A DNA stretch of 7,973 nucleotides, taken from the NCBI GenBank assembly GCA_017540945.1, contig JAFYAB010000098.1, positions 1 through 7,973 of the forward strand, written 5' to 3'. Shown in pieces: positions 5,616 through 7,973 of this stretch (positions are counted from its first letter, which is position 1; each line of letters starts with the position of its first letter). Source of the DNA: Oscillospiraceae bacterium (GTDB taxonomy: Bacteria > Bacillota_A > Clostridia > Oscillospirales > Oscillospiraceae). The notes under the pieces were generated by a model. It was given only the letters and a program-made list of their open reading frames with translations. It ran no database searches and had not been told where the DNA came from. The position numbers were made by a program, and so were the translations under genes.

Positions 5616-5634
5616 GGGAGCCTTTGCGGCTCCC
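5616..5634 (-). other. Stem-loop in the rpoA-rplQ intergenic gap
   Basis: A perfect 7-bp GC-rich stem (GGGAGCC / GGCTCCC) has a GCAAA loop in the minus-strand RNA, beginning 7 nt after the rpoA stop. No T-tract follows. It is therefore better read as a message-stability, processing or attenuating structure between rpoA and rplQ than as a full terminator. No promoter is evident in the 74-nt gap. Confidence 0.5.
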
Positions 5635-5641
5635 GTCCGCG

Positions 5642-6601
5642 TTAATTGTTGTTGTTGGAGTCCTCGGTGGCCAGGGACAGGTCCATCATAGCCAGCTTGT
5701 TCTGGACCTCCTCCAGGGACTTCCGGCCCATGTTCCGCACCTTCATCATATCCTCCTCCGTCTTGGCGATCAGGTCGGCGACGGTGTTGATATTGGCGCG
5801 CTTCAGGCAGTTGAAGCTCCGGACGGAGAGATCCAGCTCCTCAATGGTCAGCTCCAGCATCTTGTTGTGGGTGTCGCCCACATGCTCCACCACGGTGGAC
5901 TTGCTGGCCACAGCCTCGCTCAGATCGGTGAACAGGGCCAGGTGGTCGGTCAGGATCTTGGCGCCCAGGGAAACCGCGTCCCGGGCGGAGATGATCCGGT
6001 TGGTCCAGACCTCCAGGGTGAGCTTGTCGTAGTCGGTCATATTGCCGACACGGGTGTTCTCCACAGTATAATTGACCTTTGTGACGGGCGTGTAGATGGA
6101 GTCGACCGGGATGATGCCGATGGGCATGTTGGCGGTCTTGTTGTGGTCAGAGCGCACATAGCCGCGCCCATGGCTCAGATTGATCTCCATATTCAGCGTG
6201 GCGTCGGGGCCCAGGGTCGCAATGTGCAGCTCCGGATTCAGGAGCTCCACGTCGGCGTCGGCCTTGATGCTGCCCGCGGTGACCTCACAGGGGCCGACCG
6301 CGTCGATATAGACGGTCTTGGACTCGTCACAGTGGAGCTTTGCAAGCAGGCGCTTGATGTTCAGGACGATCTCGGTGACGTCTTCCTTGACGCCCGGAAC
6401 CGTGGAGAACTCATGCTGCACGCCGGCAATCTTGATGGAGGTGGCGGCACAGCCGGGCAGGCTGGACAGAAGGATCCGTCTCAGGCTGTTGCCCAGGGTG
6501 ATGCCGTAGCCTCTTTCCAGAGGCTCTACGATATATTTGCCGTAGGAGCCATCCTCAGGAGAGTCGATACACTCAATACGCGGCTTTTCAATTTCTACCA
6601 T
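5642..6601 (-). CDS. rpoA: DNA-directed RNA polymerase subunit alpha
   Basis: This 319-residue alpha subunit is of normal length. The N-terminal dimerisation/assembly domain (about 1-230) shows [28 protein letters not shown] and GYV..D.N.....[12 protein letters not shown]. The C-terminal domain (about 250-305) has the helix-hairpin-helix set with [15 protein letters not shown]261 lines up with E. coli R265, the UP-element DNA contact, so it can read the A-tract promoters seen at the left of this window. The short Asn tail (316-319) is unremarkable. The start follows GGAGGG about 10 nt upstream. It lies between rpsD and rplQ in the usual order. Confidence 0.98.
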   Translation of the reverse strand: MVEIEKPRIECIDSPEDGSYGKYIVEPLERGYGITLGNSLRRILLSSLPGCAATSIKIAGVQHEFSTVPGVKEDVTEIVLNIKRLLAKLHCDESKTVYIDAVGPCEVTAGSIKADADVELLNPELHIATLGPDATLNMEINLSHGRGYVRSDHNKTANMPIGIIPVDSIYTPVTKVNYTVENTRVGNMTDYDKLTLEVWTNRIISARDAVSLGAKILTDHLALFTDLSEAVASKSTVVEHVGDTHNKMLELTIEELDLSVRSFNCLKRANINTVADLIAKTEEDMMKVRNMGRKSLEEVQNKLAMMDLSLATEDSNNNN

Positions 6602-6691
6602 TAAACTGTTACCCTCCTATATAAATTTGCGATTACTCGCGGTTCGGTCAGTTTTATCAGCTTACCTATCCTTATGATACGAGGGCGGGGC

Positions 6692-7288
6692 TTACTTGGA
6701 GTACAACTCGACGATGAGGTGCTCGGCGATCTCGAAGTCGATATCGTCTCTCGCGGGCAGAGCCAGGACCTTGCCCTGCAGGGTGTTCTTGTCCCGATCC
6801 AGCCACTTGGGAGCGGCGATAAACGCGTCGTCTTCCTTCAGCTTCTTATAGAAGGCGTTCTGCGCGCTCTTCTCGCAGACAGCCACCACATCCCCCACAC
6901 GGACCATGTAGGAGGGGATGTTGACCCGCTTGCCGTTCACGGTGAAATGGCCGTGGTTGACAAGCTGACGGGCCTGACGGCGGGTGCTGGCGAAGCCCAG
7001 ACGGTAGACCACGTTGTCGAGGCGGCGCTCGATGAGGCTCAGAAGAACCTCGCCGGTGTTGCCTTCGGCGCGGGCGGCCTTCTCATAGTAGGCGCGGAAC
7101 TGCTTCTCCAGGATGCCATAGACGAACTTGACCTTCTGCTTCTCGGTCAGCTGCATGGCATACTCGGACTTCTTGGCTCTTCTCTGGCCGCCGGGGTTCT
7201 TCTTGGAGGTCTTGGCATAGCCCATGACCGCGGGAGAAACGCCCAGAGTGCGGCAGCGCTTGAGGACGGGTTGTGTATTCTTAGCCAT
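6692..7288 (-). CDS. rpsD: 30S ribosomal protein S4 (zinc-free form)
   Basis: This 198-residue protein is full length, with the S4 N-terminal domain followed by the RNA-binding S4 fold (about 89-150, [37 protein letters not shown]). It is one of the first proteins to bind 16S rRNA and often regulates its own mRNA. Only one cysteine (C12) lies in the N-terminal region, so the zinc-binding cluster of C+ S4 proteins is absent. Its place between rpsK and rpoA is the clostridial/E. coli arrangement; Bacillus subtilis carries rpsD elsewhere. GGAAGGAGG precedes the ATG. The 90-nt gap to rpoA (6602-6691) holds no clear promoter or terminator. Confidence 0.98.
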   Translation of the reverse strand: MAKNTQPVLKRCRTLGVSPAVMGYAKTSKKNPGGQRRAKKSEYAMQLTEKQKVKFVYGILEKQFRAYYEKAARAEGNTGEVLLSLIERRLDNVVYRLGFASTRRQARQLVNHGHFTVNGKRVNIPSYMVRVGDVVAVCEKSAQNAFYKKLKEDDAFIAAPKWLDRDKNTLQGKVLALPARDDIDFEIAEHLIVELYSK

Positions 7289-7308
7289 TTGTTATTTCCT
7301 CCTTCCGA

Positions 7309-7710
7309 TCAGACGCGGCGTCTCTTGGGAGGACGGCAGCCATTGTGGGGGATGGGAGTGACGTCCTTGATGGAGACGACTTCCAGGCCAGCAGCCTGAA
7401 GGGCGCGGATGGCAGCCTCACGGCCCTGGCCGGGGCCCTTGACGTAGACGGCGACAGTCTTCAGACCGCAGTTCTCAATGGCGGCCTTGGCGGCGGTCTC
7501 CGCGCACATCTGGGCGGCGTAGGGGGTGGATTTTCTGCTGCCACGGAAGCCCAGACCGCCGGAGGAGGCCCAGGACAGGGCATTACCGTTCAGATCGGTA
7601 ATGGTGACCATGGTGTTGTTGAAAGAGGAGCGGATATGAGCGGCACCCTTTTCAATATTCTTGCGCTCGCGACGGCGCTTGACGACTTTCTTCGCGTTAG
7701 CCTTTGCCAT
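7309..7710 (-). CDS. rpsK: 30S ribosomal protein S11
   Basis: This 133-residue protein is complete. The family core is plain: [44 protein letters not shown], then [14 protein letters not shown], and the C-terminal [19 protein letters not shown]11 forms part of the small-subunit platform that contacts mRNA near the E site. AGGAGGGG lies upstream of the ATG. It sits 16 nt from rpsM and 20 nt from rpsD, consistent with one transcript. Confidence 0.98.
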   Translation of the reverse strand: MAKANAKKVVKRRRERKNIEKGAAHIRSSFNNTMVTITDLNGNALSWASSGGLGFRGSRKSTPYAAQMCAETAAKAAIENCGLKTVAVYVKGPGQGREAAIRALQAAGLEVVSIKDVTPIPHNGCRPPKRRRV

Positions 7711-7726
7711 ATCTCAATTCCCCTCC

Positions 7727-7973
7727 TTACTTCTTCTTGTTGGCGATGGTCTTCTTGGGACCCTTGCGGGTGCGGGCGTTGGTCTTGGTACGCTGACCGC
7801 GGACGGGAAGACCTCTTCTGTGGCGGATGCCACGGTAGCAGCCGATTTCCGTCAGCCGCTTGATGTTCATGGCGACCTCACGGCGGAGATCACCCTCGAT
7901 GGTGTAGTTCTTATCAATCACGTCACGCAGAGCGGCTTCCTCGGCCTCGGTCAGATCCTTGACGCGGGTGTCA
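7727..7973 (-). CDS. rpsM: 30S ribosomal protein S13, 5' end outside the window
   Basis: The reading frame stays open to the right edge and no start codon is in view. A GTG at 7919-7921 is internal, because the preceding in-frame residues [17 protein letters not shown] also match S13. About 81 residues are visible, including [31 protein letters not shown], the highly conserved C-terminal signature. S13 is usually about 122 residues, so roughly 40 N-terminal residues lie outside. S13 sits at the head of the 30S subunit and contacts tRNA and the large subunit. Confidence 0.97.
   Translation of the reverse strand, partial: DTRVKDLTEAEEAALRDVIDKNYTIEGDLRREVAMNIKRLTEIGCYRGIRHRRGLPVRGQRTKTNARTRKGPKKTIANKKK

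Noticed and set aside
5624..6604. A 326-codon open frame on the plus strand opposite rpoA
   Set aside because: His/Asp/Gly/Val-rich shadow of the complete, clearly conserved rpoA. No ribosome binding site or family match is seen.
6602..6691. Possible internal promoter for rpoA in the rpsD-rpoA gap
   Set aside because: TTTATAT-like sequence is present, but no -35 box lies at proper spacing. The sequence is better explained as a simple intergenic gap with a ribosome binding site.

Overview
The window looks like a chromosomal segment of a GC-rich, spore-forming Clostridia bacterium, most likely an Oscillospiraceae-type gut anaerobe (Flavonifractor, Oscillibacter or Lawsonibacter relatives). This is inferred from three things: rpsD sits between rpsK and rpoA, sporulation or germination-type genes are present, and a high-cysteine mini-protein typical of that group is encoded. 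No species can be named from the sequence alone.

Layout. (1) Positions 1-390 hold no credible protein gene. They carry two near-consensus, UP-element-rich sigma-A promoters in tandem on the minus strand, firing out of the left edge, followed by a structured leader with a boxA-like element. This is the architecture of a ribosomal RNA operon promoter, so a 16S gene probably starts just outside the window. (2) Positions 383-1736 (minus) are a two-gene overlapping operon. It encodes a small GerAC-like secreted or anchored protein and a short GerAB-like multi-pass membrane protein, probably germinant-receptor relatives, with no GerAA partner in view. The last codons of the membrane protein double as the UP element of the upstream rRNA-type promoter, and its stop codon lies inside the -35 box. 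(3) Positions 1834-4880 (plus) are a complete transcription unit: a sigma-A promoter, an MBOAT O-acyltransferase with a TTG start, a DHHW/AlgX-like SGNH-fold partner and a hairpin terminator. Together the two proteins probably move acetyl groups across the membrane onto a cell-envelope polymer. (4) Positions 4978-5151 (plus) encode a 57-residue membrane-anchored Gly/Cys-repeat peptide with 13 cysteines. (5) Positions 5226-7973 (minus) are the distal end of the large ribosomal-protein cluster, in the order rpsM (partial), rpsK, rpsD, rpoA, rplQ. A strong hairpin shared with the convergent Cys-peptide gene closes it.

The ribosomal-protein/rpoA operon and the rRNA-type promoter are core, highly expressed loci. 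The 4.7 kb between them is an accessory-looking block of envelope and spore-related genes. The most interesting points are the coding/promoter overlap at 381-430, the reduced germination-like pair, and the Cys-repeat peptide with a weak SigK-like promoter candidate.
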